From Saccharicrinis sp050589685 (GTDB lineage: Bacteria > Bacteroidota > Bacteroidia > Bacteroidales > Marinilabiliaceae), in assembly GCF_050589685.1 (NCBI RefSeq), contig NZ_JBNGOS010000037.1, positions 1 through 64,000 on the forward strand: a stretch of 64,000 nucleotides of DNA. Direction: 5' to 3'. The notes under the pieces are model-generated. The model did not search any database, was not told the origin of the DNA, and worked only from the letters and a program-made list of their open reading frames with translations. Shown piece after piece: positions 56,218 through 64,000 of this stretch. Every line of letters starts with the position of its first letter. Positions within the stretch are counted from its first letter, which is position 1. A program made the translations under genes and the position numbers.

Positions 56218-58266
56218 TTACTCCTTCACCTCACCCAACCATTTATAAAATTCAAGTTGCGAACGGTATTCTTCCTTACTTCCTTTTATTTTCCTGATTT
56301 TATTATCCATCTCATTATTTAAAACGCGGGCGGAGCAATTGTCTTTCATCTGCATTTCCAATTGGGTCATTATTTCCCGCTTCAGTTTTTTGTCGTAGAT
56401 AGGGCAGGCAACCTCAATCCGGCGGTCAAGGTTCCGTGTCATCAAATCAGCGGAAGAAATGTACATTTTTTCATCCCCATTATTACAGAAAACAAAAATA
56501 CGCGAATGTTCCAGGAACCTGTCGATTATCCCGATGGATTCAATGGCATTCTCCGGCTTGTCAAATTCAGAATAAACAGAAAACATACCTCGTACATTCA
56601 GGGTAATCTTAACTCCTGCTTTTCGTGCCTTGTATAGCATTTGAATTAACTCAAAATCAACCAGGTTGTTTAGCTTAATGTAAATAAATGACTTTTTTCC
56701 CTGACTTGCATTTATTATTTCCCGTTCAATAAAGTTTTCCAGCGAATTCCGCAGGTAAAAGGGAGAAACCAATAAATGGTTAAAGAAGGGTATGTTATAA
56801 TTTTTATTGAAAAAATCGAACACAGAACCCACTTCATTAGCAATTCCAATATGTTTGGTAAACAACAGGTGATCGGCAAAAATACCTGCCGAATCCTCAT
56901 TAAAGTTACCCGTCCCCACACACACATAACTGGCCATGCGACTTCTTTCTTTCCGCACTACCTGGCATATTTTGGCATGTACCTTTAATCCCGGTACACC
57001 AAATATCACCTTTACCCCTGCATCTTTTAAGGTATTGGCCCATTTAATGTTTGCTTTTTCGTCGAAACGGGCTTGCAATTCCATTACGGCAGTTACCTTT
57101 TTACCATTACGGGCAGCGTTTTTAAGGGCTTTCATAACCGCCGAGTTAGATCCCACGCGATAGATGGTAATCTTTATTTCCCGCACCAAGGGGTCGATAG
57201 AAGCTTCCCGCAAATAATCGATAAAATGATGAAAGGAATGATATGGATAATGAAGCAGAATATCTTTTTTGGAAATTACCGAAAAAAGCGAGGATTCCGG
57301 TTTAATATCCTTATGCGGTATAGCAGGCAAAGAGGGATAGACCATTTTTCTGTTTCCGAATTTAGGGAAGCCGATAAAGTCCTTGAAGTTATGGTATCTA
57401 CCGCCTTTAATCACCGAGTCGTCCGTTGTATACCGCAGTTTTTTCAACAATACATTCAACATATCCTCGGGCATCATTTCGTCATATACAAAACGCACCG
57501 GATGGGCTTCTTTTCGCCGTTCCAGCCCCTTTGAAATCTTTTTTACGTAGCTTTCCGATACATCTTCGTTAATATCCAATTCTGCATCGCGCGTGAGTTT
57601 AAAAGTATATGCACTGATTTCGTCAAACTTAAACATGTAAAACATGTCGGACAGCTCATACCTGATCACATCATCCAGAAGCATCACATACTTTTTACCA
57701 TCGTTGGACGGTAACAAAACAAAGCGATCCAAAACCGAAGGGATCTCCATCAAGGCGTAGTTTACCTTGTTTTGAACCGTGTCTTTTAAATAGACCGCCA
57801 AATAAATCCCATCATCTGCCAAATCGGGCAGTGGGCGTCGCTTATTAACAATGATGGGCATCAGGTTACCACGTACTTTTTTGCGAAAATATTTTTTAAC
57901 AAACTCCCCTTGATCCTCCGTAAGATCGTTCTCATTAATAATATAAATATCTTGCCTGGCCAGGTCGGCAATAATTCTGTCGTAGGCTTCACCAAACATC
58001 TTCCCTTGCTTAATCACAATCTTGTGAATCTCTTTCAAGATTTCCTGAGGGGTACCACCTTCAAAAACAGTGCTTTTGTCGAGCTGAACAATCCTTTTAA
58101 GTATGGCCACGCGAACACGGAAAAACTCATCCATATTATTGGAATAGATTCCTAAAAACTTTATACGCTCAATTAGCGGAACATTATCGCGAGAAGCTTC
58201 CTGTAATACACGTTCGTTAAATGCCAACCAACTAAGTTCTTTACTTCTAAAGTTTTGTACGCTCAT
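56218..58266 (-). CDS. ppk1: Polyphosphate kinase 1
   Basis: 682 residues, four-domain PPK1 of usual length. N-terminal SWLAFNERVLQEA; active-site His in KVHAKICQVV and the second His in FLEHSRIFVF, with MYISSADLMTRNLDRRIEV. Polymerises ATP gamma-phosphate into polyphosphate, reversibly. No exopolyphosphatase (ppx) is adjacent. Confidence 0.97.
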   Translation of the reverse strand: MSVQNFRSKELSWLAFNERVLQEASRDNVPLIERIKFLGIYSNNMDEFFRVRVAILKRIVQLDKSTVFEGGTPQEILKEIHKIVIKQGKMFGEAYDRIIADLARQDIYIINENDLTEDQGEFVKKYFRKKVRGNLMPIIVNKRRPLPDLADDGIYLAVYLKDTVQNKVNYALMEIPSVLDRFVLLPSNDGKKYVMLLDDVIRYELSDMFYMFKFDEISAYTFKLTRDAELDINEDVSESYVKKISKGLERRKEAHPVRFVYDEMMPEDMLNVLLKKLRYTTDDSVIKGGRYHNFKDFIGFPKFGNRKMVYPSLPAIPHKDIKPESSLFSVISKKDILLHYPYHSFHHFIDYLREASIDPLVREIKITIYRVGSNSAVMKALKNAARNGKKVTAVMELQARFDEKANIKWANTLKDAGVKVIFGVPGLKVHAKICQVVRKERSRMASYVCVGTGNFNEDSAGIFADHLLFTKHIGIANEVGSVFDFFNKNYNIPFFNHLLVSPFYLRNSLENFIEREIINASQGKKSFIYIKLNNLVDFELIQMLYKARKAGVKITLNVRGMFSVYSEFDKPENAIESIGIIDRFLEHSRIFVFCNNGDEKMYISSADLMTRNLDRRIEVACPIYDKKLKREIMTQLEMQMKDNCSARVLNNEMDNKIRKIKGSKEEYRSQLEFYKWLGEVKE

Positions 58267-58455
58267 ACCTAAAATATTTTAACATGGGTTTACCATTGAA
58301 TACTGACCTCATAGCCGAAAGCCTAAAAATAACAAATATCTGTTGAACCTGCTTGCTGTTCATGGATAAAAAAGATGAACAAATAATTAAACTATCGGTT
58401 GTAATACAGATTCCACCGCGGGGAATTAACAAACTAAAATTAAGAAAAAACACAT

Positions 58456-59121
58456 ATGAATGCCAGCAGGAAGAGATTAAACTTACATGAAATACTCGAA
58501 ATAAGACACTTAACCGATTCGACTTTTGTGATTAGGTTTGAAAAGAATGATATGGATTTCACAGCGGGACAGCACGTTTGCGTAGGGCCCCCAAACGGAA
58601 TACACACACGCGAATATTCTATTTACAGCGCCGAAGATGCTCCTTACATTGAAATTCTGGTAAAGGAGGTTCAGAATGGGCTGATTACGCCGGTATTAAA
58701 AAAATTAAAAGTGGGCGACTCGGTGGTGGTGGAGGAACCGGTGGGTTATTTCGGCCTAAACAAAAAAGAAAAATTCGAAAAAAAATATTTGTTCATTGCC
58801 ACCGGCACGGGCATTTCGCCGTTTCATTGCATGGTTAAATCTTACCCAGGATTAAACTATAAGGTGGTGCATGGGGTAAGATCGGCAGATGAGGGATATG
58901 AAAAAGAGGAGTACGAATCCACCAGGTACACACTGTGTTCTTCCAGGGATACCAGTGGCGATTATACGGGTAGGTTAACAAATTATTTGCAAGAATTACA
59001 GATTGATAAAGATTCTGAAGTATATTTGTGCGGAAATTGTAATATGATACATGATGCTTATGATATTCTCGAAAACAAGGGAATACCCAATGAGCAGATT
59101 CATGCGGAGGTTTATTTTTAA
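58456..59121 (+). CDS. Ferredoxin-NADP reductase-like FAD oxidoreductase
   Basis: 221 residues. FAD-binding beta barrel with REYSIYSA (52-59, RxYS motif) and NADP domain with FIATGTGISPF and C-terminal VYLCGNCNMI. Compact form without ferredoxin domain, similar to bacterial Fpr. Probably transfers electrons between NAD(P)H and ferredoxin or flavodoxin. Starts 87 bp before the MiaB-type gene, possibly the same transcript. Confidence 0.88.
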   Translation: MNASRKRLNLHEILEIRHLTDSTFVIRFEKNDMDFTAGQHVCVGPPNGIHTREYSIYSAEDAPYIEILVKEVQNGLITPVLKKLKVGDSVVVEEPVGYFGLNKKEKFEKKYLFIATGTGISPFHCMVKSYPGLNYKVVHGVRSADEGYEKEEYESTRYTLCSSRDTSGDYTGRLTNYLQELQIDKDSEVYLCGNCNMIHDAYDILENKGIPNEQIHAEVYF

Positions 59122-59207
59122 ACCTTAGTATTCATCGGGTGACCATTTGTTTGCCGTGATAGCGATAAGTAGGAGAAGTTGAAGTTGAAGATTAATATTT
59201 TTTAGGT

Positions 59208-60563
59208 GTGAAGTACTTTTTAATGACACTGGGGTGTCAAATGAACATGAGTGATTCGGAACGTGTAGCATCGGTTTTAGATGCGGCAGGTTGCGAAAAG
59301 GTTGAAACGGAGGAGGAAGCGAACTTCATAGGGATTCTTGCATGTTCGGTCCGCCAAAAGGCTATTGATAAGGTGTACTCCAGAATAGCCAAATGGAACA
59401 AGTGGAAGAACAAGAAAAACCTGGTCACTTTTATTTCAGGCTGTATGCTGCCCGACGATAAGGAAAGGTTTTTGAAATTGTTCGACCTTGTTTTTACCAT
59501 GCCAGAACTGCCTCAACTGCCACGTATGTTGGGCGAATATGGCATTGCCAATCCGCTATCCCTGATAGCGGAACCGCAATCTGCCGTGGACGAAATCAAA
59601 TTGTTTTGGAAAGTGAAACCCAAGTACGACAGCAATTTCGAAGCTTTCGTTCCTATCCAAAACGGGTGTAACAAGTTTTGTACCTATTGTGCGGTCCCCT
59701 ATACACGCGGCAGGGAAATATCACGGCCATCGGAAGAAATTCTGGAAGAAGTAAGAATCCTGGCGGAAAAAGGATATAAAACCATCACTTTACTCGGACA
59801 GAACGTTAACTCTTACGGGTTAGATAAAAATGGAGATGAGATCGGTTTCCCCGAACTGTTGGAAAAAGTGGGGCAGATGGGAGAAGAGATAGATGACGAA
59901 TTTTGGGTGTACTTCACCTCGCCGCATCCCAGAGATATGACTACAGATATTTTCCATACCATTGCCAAATACGATTGTTTGGGCAAGCAAATACATTTCC
60001 CGTTACAAAGTGGCGATGAAAAGGTTTTGATAAAAATGAACCGCAAACACTCGCTGGCCAAGTACCGCGAGTCGATGGTTGCGCTGCGCGAGATTCTTCC
60101 GCAAGCCACGGTGTTTACCGATATCATCGTTGGCTTTACCGATGAATCGGAAGTGCAGTTTGAAAATACCCGCAAGGTAATGGAGGAGTTTAAATACAAC
60201 ATGGCCTATATCGCCATGTATTCGCCCCGTCCCGGAGCCGCATCGTACCGTTGGGAAGACAATATTCCATTGGAAGAAAAGAAAAGAAGGTATGCCGTTT
60301 TAAGCGAAGAACTTTCGAAACACACCTTTGAATATAACAAGTCACTGATTGGCAAAACCGTAAAAGTGCTGGTCCGCGAACACGACCGCAAAGCGGGTTA
60401 CTTATCAGGCCATACGGAAGGTAAGTTAGTGATCCGTTTTGAATCGAATGACGAATCTTTGATCGGACAGATCATTGAACTGAAAGTTACCGCAGCTGCC
60501 CGTTTCTCGTTGGAAGGGGAATTGTTAGTGCACAGCCTTCAGACGGCAGCTAGCAGTCTGTAG
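59208..60563 (+). CDS. miaB: MiaB-type tRNA methylthiotransferase
   Basis: 451 residues from GTG 59208; a TAA lies five codons upstream in frame. N-terminal cluster cysteines C10 (TLGCQMNMSDSE), C46 (ACSVRQKA) and C79 (SGCM); radical-SAM cluster C154-x3-C158-x2-C161 (NGCNKFCTYC); C-terminal TRAM region. The CSVRxxA pattern points to MiaB (ms2i6A37 of tRNA) rather than RimO or MtaB. It departs from usual MiaB by GCMLPDDKE instead of GCMAER and a missing Asn-Thr before C46, so a paralogue with another target is possible. Confidence 0.82.
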   Translation: MKYFLMTLGCQMNMSDSERVASVLDAAGCEKVETEEEANFIGILACSVRQKAIDKVYSRIAKWNKWKNKKNLVTFISGCMLPDDKERFLKLFDLVFTMPELPQLPRMLGEYGIANPLSLIAEPQSAVDEIKLFWKVKPKYDSNFEAFVPIQNGCNKFCTYCAVPYTRGREISRPSEEILEEVRILAEKGYKTITLLGQNVNSYGLDKNGDEIGFPELLEKVGQMGEEIDDEFWVYFTSPHPRDMTTDIFHTIAKYDCLGKQIHFPLQSGDEKVLIKMNRKHSLAKYRESMVALREILPQATVFTDIIVGFTDESEVQFENTRKVMEEFKYNMAYIAMYSPRPGAASYRWEDNIPLEEKKRRYAVLSEELSKHTFEYNKSLIGKTVKVLVREHDRKAGYLSGHTEGKLVIRFESNDESLIGQIIELKVTAAARFSLEGELLVHSLQTAASSL

Positions 60564-61085
60564 TCCATAGCCGGCAGCTGGAACAATGCGAAAACCCGCC
60601 ACAATAAACCATTTAAGGATAGGCGGGCCAGTAGACGGTGGTCAGTTCGTCAATGCTTAATCGTCAGCGGTCAATAGCCATTGTTGTGGTTTACATGTAA
60701 CGTGGCATGCCCTACAAACTAACAGTGTTGTAGGTTAAATTTCTCATTCAGGCAGTAATCAGTATGTTATGGGTTAACAGAACGTACTGATGAAGGATAC
60801 ATTTCGTAATCTGTTATATAAAAAACACAAAGCCCGTTTCAATCACAGAACCGGGCTTTTTTACAACAGTATCAACACAACTAAAATTCTAAGTTATTGC
60901 AATTGGGTCTATTACAACTTTATTCAAATTTAAACTTGTATACACCAACCATCCAAAAAGGTTACATTCATACACCAACGACCATATTTTTGCCATTAAC
61001 AGGTCATATTCATTGACGAACTTAATGCTTACAGGAAAATACGGGTACATCATGGTAAGTCCGCGATCCACTCACTTTTGATATT
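60564..61085. other. Intergenic region with an orphan terminator
   Basis: 522 bp between miaB and repeat copy E. It holds a terminator-like hairpin at 60829-60859, far from any gene, and fragments of a GTCAGCGGTCAATAG motif (60663-60677) also seen at 62285. No gene called. Confidence 0.5.
60829..60862 (+). terminator. Orphan terminator hairpin
   Basis: AAAGCCCG pairs with CGGGCTTT around a 15-nt loop and is followed by TTTT. It lies 266 bp after miaB, so it may end the miaB transcript or an unseen small RNA. Confidence 0.6.
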
Positions 61086-61260
61086 TTAACCCGGATTATG
61101 TATTGGAGGTTCGTCATGAGCATTGCAAGTACAATAAAACAAGGCATTACTGAAACGAGGCATAACATCGTTCTGGTGAGTGGAAGTGATGCAACGAAGT
61201 GTCTTGTTTTAAAGTAATTTCCATGTGTAATAGCATTTTTAATACATATTGCGGGTTTAA
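61086..61260 (+). repeat. MITE-like repeat, copy E (175 bp), next to cas1
   Basis: Ends TTAACCCGGATTATGTATT and GCGGGTTTAA. Stem GCATTACT/AGTGATGC and AAAACAAG/CTTGTTTT intact; inner hairpin absent. Its right end overlaps the cas1 stop codon (TAA at 61257-61259 on the minus strand). Confidence 0.9.
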
Positions 61261-62147
61261 CCTGCCTGAGCAAACTTCGGATAAATAATCCTTTGCCCGT
61301 TTCCCCTGTAACAATCTACCAAAGAAGATGTCGTTCTTGACAGGGCCGACACCAACGTTTCTTTTTTATCCCCGACTATTACCTCTTTATTTAAAACATC
61401 AAGTAATTGCACCTTGTTTTCCTGATTTAACCCTGCTTCAATATCTCCGGACACATAAAACCTATAAACGACCTCATCGATAAATGGTTTATAGGGTTCC
61501 ATTACATTCGCCGACAGACCATATACCTCATCCGAATTTTGCCCTTGCAAACCAATGGTTGGTAACAATCCCACGCCCACCAATGAATTTGTGACGGCAG
61601 CTTTTAATATGCCGTACCCATAATCCAAATGACTGCGAGTAAGGCTGTGTAAACCGCTCGGTTGGAATTCAGTTCCAAATAAAGTGCTGATATAGGATTG
61701 ATAGGAAAACTCATTGTCGTTCAATGCATTATCGAACGAAAAACCATTGTGTTTATTCAAACCTGATTTCCCAGTTGAATACAGCATTTCCAACTGATTG
61801 TTGTTCCTGCTATCCATGGTCTGCTGCCATAGTTGCTCTCTCAACGGGAGCGAAGCGTTCAGCTGCTGGCGCAACAATTCATTTTGGACTTGATTACCAT
61901 GCAAGTTCATCAACATGGAAGACGGAAATAAATTCTCGTCGCTGCAGATCACAGGTATATTATTGCGGTTTAAATGTTGTATTGCTTTAAGCGTAATATT
62001 AATTTTTGGATTTTCGAGTACCAACAGTGCTATGTCTTCGAAAAAAAACAGTAATTCATTAAAGTCTATCTTGTTATGAACAACCAACTGCCCTTGTCTT
62101 ACGCAAATATATGCAGCTTCTGTTATAAAAATTATTTCTTGTTTCAT
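61257..62147 (-). CDS. Lone Cas1 homologue with altered active site
   Basis: 296 residues. The type II-C Cas1 framework is clear: EDIALLVLE (37-45), QNELLRQQLNASLPLREQLW (88-107), DYGYGILKA (175-183), GLLPTIG (193-199), MEPYKPFID (216-224) and RTTSSLVDCYRG (271-282). Of the three metal ligands, Glu146 may be kept (NDNEF), but the His of the usual GIHH motif is Gln201 (GLQG) and the Asp pair of LADDxMEP reads LSANVMEP (Ala213, Asn214). Integrase activity is therefore doubtful. No cas2, cas9, csn2 or array is adjacent. Its stop lies in repeat copy E. Confidence 0.88.
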   Translation of the reverse strand: MKQEIIFITEAAYICVRQGQLVVHNKIDFNELLFFFEDIALLVLENPKINITLKAIQHLNRNNIPVICSDENLFPSSMLMNLHGNQVQNELLRQQLNASLPLREQLWQQTMDSRNNNQLEMLYSTGKSGLNKHNGFSFDNALNDNEFSYQSYISTLFGTEFQPSGLHSLTRSHLDYGYGILKAAVTNSLVGVGLLPTIGLQGQNSDEVYGLSANVMEPYKPFIDEVVYRFYVSGDIEAGLNQENKVQLLDVLNKEVIVGDKKETLVSALSRTTSSLVDCYRGNGQRIIYPKFAQAG

Positions 62148-62284
62148 GCTATGTTAAATTTGTTCCAGGATAAACATATACATATAAACACCTAACAAGT
62201 TGGTTTTCTTTTACAAATGGCATTTCTCATACGGCTAACGTAGGTTTTTTTTAGGTGACTGAAAAATCGATCGGCTGGCAATTA

Positions 62285-62338
62285 GCGGTTATTTGGTCAG
62301 CGGTTATTGGTCAGCGGTCAAGGGTCCTTGGTCAGTGG
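62285..62338. repeat. Degenerate 14-15-bp tandem repeat
   Basis: GCGGTTATTTGGTCA, GCGGTTATTGGTCA and a partial GCGG-TCA unit in tandem, then GGTCCTTGGTCAGTGG. Related pieces occur at 60640-60677. No spacers, so not a CRISPR array. Confidence 0.7.
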
Positions 62339-62384
62339 TAAAAAGTCATCAATTGAAACGAACTGACATCCTGCCACTGATGGT

Positions 62385-62542
62385 TTAACCCGGATTATGC
62401 ATTAGAACTTCGTCGTGAACATTGAAAGTGCAATCTTACTAGGTTTTCATCGTTATGGTGAGTTGAAGTGAAGCAGCGGAGTGTCTTGTTTTGAAACAAT
62501 TTCAATGTGTAATAGATTTTGTAATGCATATTGCGGGTTTAA
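62385..62542 (+). repeat. MITE-like repeat, copy F (158 bp)
   Basis: Same ends as copy E and same orientation, so the two are direct repeats around cas1. The left hairpin arm is diverged or deleted; the right part matches copy A almost exactly. Confidence 0.85.
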
Positions 62543-62566
62543 TGCTTTACGGGATAGCAGTAAATT

Positions 62567-62608
62567 TTTACACCCCTTACAGGTTTAGAGAACCTGTAAG
62601 GGTGTAAA
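62567..62608. repeat. Long palindrome of the TTACACCC...GGGTGTAA type
   Basis: TTTACACCCCTTACAGGTT (62567-62585) pairs with AACCTGTAAGGGTGTAAA (62591-62608): 18 bp with one bulged C and a TAGAG loop. It resembles REP-like palindromes scattered in Bacteroidota intergenic regions. Could also terminate transcription on either strand. Confidence 0.75.
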
Positions 62609-62870
62609 TGATGAAATTCACAAAGGCAGTTTAGAATTGCTTTAATTCACTGAATATTAATCGCTAATCATATTCATTGATCTACGCTACGCTCCAATTC
62701 AAATTGTATATTAACGTAGGTCTTTGACATGCGTATTAAATCCTACTCTTTTCCCATGTCCATTGTGAAAACATTTGTGTCGCCTCTTGTCCATAGCCGG
62801 GAGGCTTTTTTATGCCCAAATGTTTCATGGGCGTTATATAAAATAAATATGGACGAACAAAACATTTAAT

Positions 62871-63977
62871 CTATTGCGACAGAAAACCGCAGACTTTGTC
62901 AAAAACCTCGTTAAATGATCTCGATACTTTTTCCGCTATTTTATGATTGTTTGGGAAAGGTGTTTCATGGGTATATGGGTAATCAAAGTCCATCACATCT
63001 ACTTTTATTTGAATATCGCGGTAGGCTCCGTTTAAAGTATTGATGACTTCAAAAGCCGGAATCACTACATCTTTTTTAAGTGCAATAGCATAAATCTGTT
63101 CTTCATGTTCTTTAAACAACGATTCCCTGTACTCTCTCAATCTCTTAAATTCCAACATGGAACGAAACACTTTTCCCTCGTTATGGTCACCGTTCAGGCA
63201 GTGGTTTAAATACGCATCCTTTATTAAAAACTTGTCGAAGTGCTCCACCAGGTACGAATACAAAGCTACGTTGGCCTCGCTATCCAATATATACTTTGAT
63301 ACCGGCGACAAACGATTAAAAACCGGTCCGCTGCAGAACAAACAGAGTCTGGCATTGTCGAAATAACCATTATAGTTGGTCAGTTTAAGTATTTCACCCA
63401 GTAATCCCCCGATGGAATAGGCAAAAATATCAAAACTGAAATCGGGATCTATATTACTTATCCTGCCGGACTTAAGCTCTTCTATCAGCTGAATTATGTC
63501 GTAATAAGTTTGCAACCCCGAGCAGATAAAACGCTGTGGCAATGATTGCATACGAGCACTTATCGCCGCATTTGAGAGGGTGGAATGAATCACATTGGGA
63601 AACTGTTGTTTGCGTTTGTTACTCAGTTCATACATCTTTCTTTTCTCACTCCACAACGATGGAGCCCTGTCCATATGAAAAGCCAATGGAAAAAATACCA
63701 CCCCGCACTTTAACCTGTCGGCAATGGCAGCTCCCCAGGGAAGGTATTTATCCCAACTTTTTTCATTGAATCCGTGGAATAAAAAAACCATCTTTTTTAA
63801 TTTGTAAGTGCCCCTTGGTTTGAGTAGGTAAAAATTAAATGATTTATTTTCTTCAACACGATCGTCCTTGACGTTGACATCATGGTTGCAATCATCCATC
63901 AGGTTATTTTCCTGATCACTCACCTTAAAATATTTATCGTGTATCCGGCAATATCTTATCTCTTCGCCGGGCAACAC
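62871..63977 (-). CDS. DUF6051-like alpha/beta-hydrolase protein (probably cut by window end)
   Basis: 368 residues from an internal GTG at 63977; the frame stays open to the window edge (FCSNSAY precedes), so the true start is probably outside. Hydrolase features: oxyanion region VFLFHGFNEKSW, nucleophile elbow AYSIGGLLGE, and a late His in NNHKIAEK. No signal peptide visible. Resembles DUF6051 proteins of Bacteroidota, role unknown. It lies upstream of cas1 on the same strand, 723 bp away, so a shared operon is unlikely. Confidence 0.75.
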   Translation of the reverse strand: MLPGEEIRYCRIHDKYFKVSDQENNLMDDCNHDVNVKDDRVEENKSFNFYLLKPRGTYKLKKMVFLFHGFNEKSWDKYLPWGAAIADRLKCGVVFFPLAFHMDRAPSLWSEKRKMYELSNKRKQQFPNVIHSTLSNAAISARMQSLPQRFICSGLQTYYDIIQLIEELKSGRISNIDPDFSFDIFAYSIGGLLGEILKLTNYNGYFDNARLCLFCSGPVFNRLSPVSKYILDSEANVALYSYLVEHFDKFLIKDAYLNHCLNGDHNEGKVFRSMLEFKRLREYRESLFKEHEEQIYAIALKKDVVIPAFEVINTLNGAYRDIQIKVDVMDFDYPYTHETPFPNNHKIAEKVSRSFNEVFDKVCGFLSQ

Positions 63978-64000
63978 ATAAGCAGAATTGGAACAAAAGG

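Larger units (their letters stand above)
62148..62870. other. Repeat-rich intergenic region upstream of cas1
   Basis: 723 bp holding, in order, a short tandem repeat (62285-62338), MITE-like copy F, a long palindrome (62567-62608) and a GC-poor stretch ending in a hairpin with a T run (near 62790-62812). No CRISPR repeats and no protein gene. Confidence 0.6.

Noticed and set aside
61098..61215. A 33-codon ORF inside repeat copy E with a GGAGG site before ATG (MSIASTIKQG...).
   Set aside because: In copies B and D the frame ends earlier, and in copy C it stops after three codons; the hairpin, not the reading frame, is conserved.
61022..61273. An 83-codon minus-strand ORF across repeat copy E.
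   Set aside because: Made almost entirely of repeat sequence; similar frames arise in any copy of the element.
62285..62338. Possible CRISPR array next to cas1.
   Set aside because: The units are directly adjacent and degenerate, with no unique spacers; no array was seen anywhere in the window.

Overview
The window is AT-rich chromosomal DNA of a Bacteroidota bacterium, probably of the Marinilabiliales type (the order is inference). The signs are a SusC/SusD outer-membrane pair, a secreted protein with a type IX secretion C-terminal sorting domain, many lipoproteins, TTG-N19/22-TAnnTTTG promoters, few Shine-Dalgarno sites, a SecA of 1100 residues and polyamine synthesis through carboxyspermidine. 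No rRNA, tRNA, prophage, insertion sequence or CRISPR array was seen.

Layout. 1-5550: a susC-susD-lipoprotein operon closed by a strong terminator, with no glycan enzyme next to it. 6586-11718: a four-gene polyamine operon (carboxyspermidine dehydrogenase and decarboxylase, agmatinase, arginine decarboxylase). 11866-26825: a Cys-rich small protein, an OpuC-type osmoprotectant importer (ATPase plus fused permease/binding protein), a C69 dipeptidase, lgt, secA, an M48 protease lipoprotein, a rhomboid protease, an MFS carrier, a stand-alone Pycsar-effector-like membrane protein and a methyltransferase. 26940-33806: a FUSC transporter, small proteins of unknown role, a CarH-like MerR/B12 photoreceptor regulator and a three-domain fasciclin lipoprotein. 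34107-44812: yicC-gmk-nadD, a NifX-like/DUF134 pair, an SDR, a SulP carrier, two cobalamin genes (cbiB and an L-Thr-phosphate decarboxylase-like gene), a histidine kinase, tpx and a tiny membrane protein. 45301-54884: a secreted polysaccharide-lyase-like protein behind a FadR-type palindrome, an HD protein, a dicarboxylate symporter, aroC, a SlyD-like FKBP with a Cys/Gly tail, a DPP III-family peptidase and two uncharacterised proteins. 54998-60563: tdh, ppk1, an FNR-like reductase and a MiaB-type methylthiotransferase. 61086-64000: a lone type II-like cas1 between two copies of a short repeat, then a DUF6051 hydrolase-like gene that runs off the edge.

Most of the window is housekeeping. The accessory signal lies in three places. 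(1) A lone Cas1 homologue keeps the type II-C framework, but two of its three expected metal ligands are substituted. (2) A MITE-like repeat of about 160-200 bp occurs six times; its hairpin shows compensatory base changes, and its ends supply the stop codons of cas1 and of the Pycsar-effector-like gene. (3) Some regulatory regions have clear architecture: the CarH-like gene has direct repeats over both promoter boxes, and the lyase gene has a GntR/FadR-like palindrome over its -33 box followed by a structured leader.
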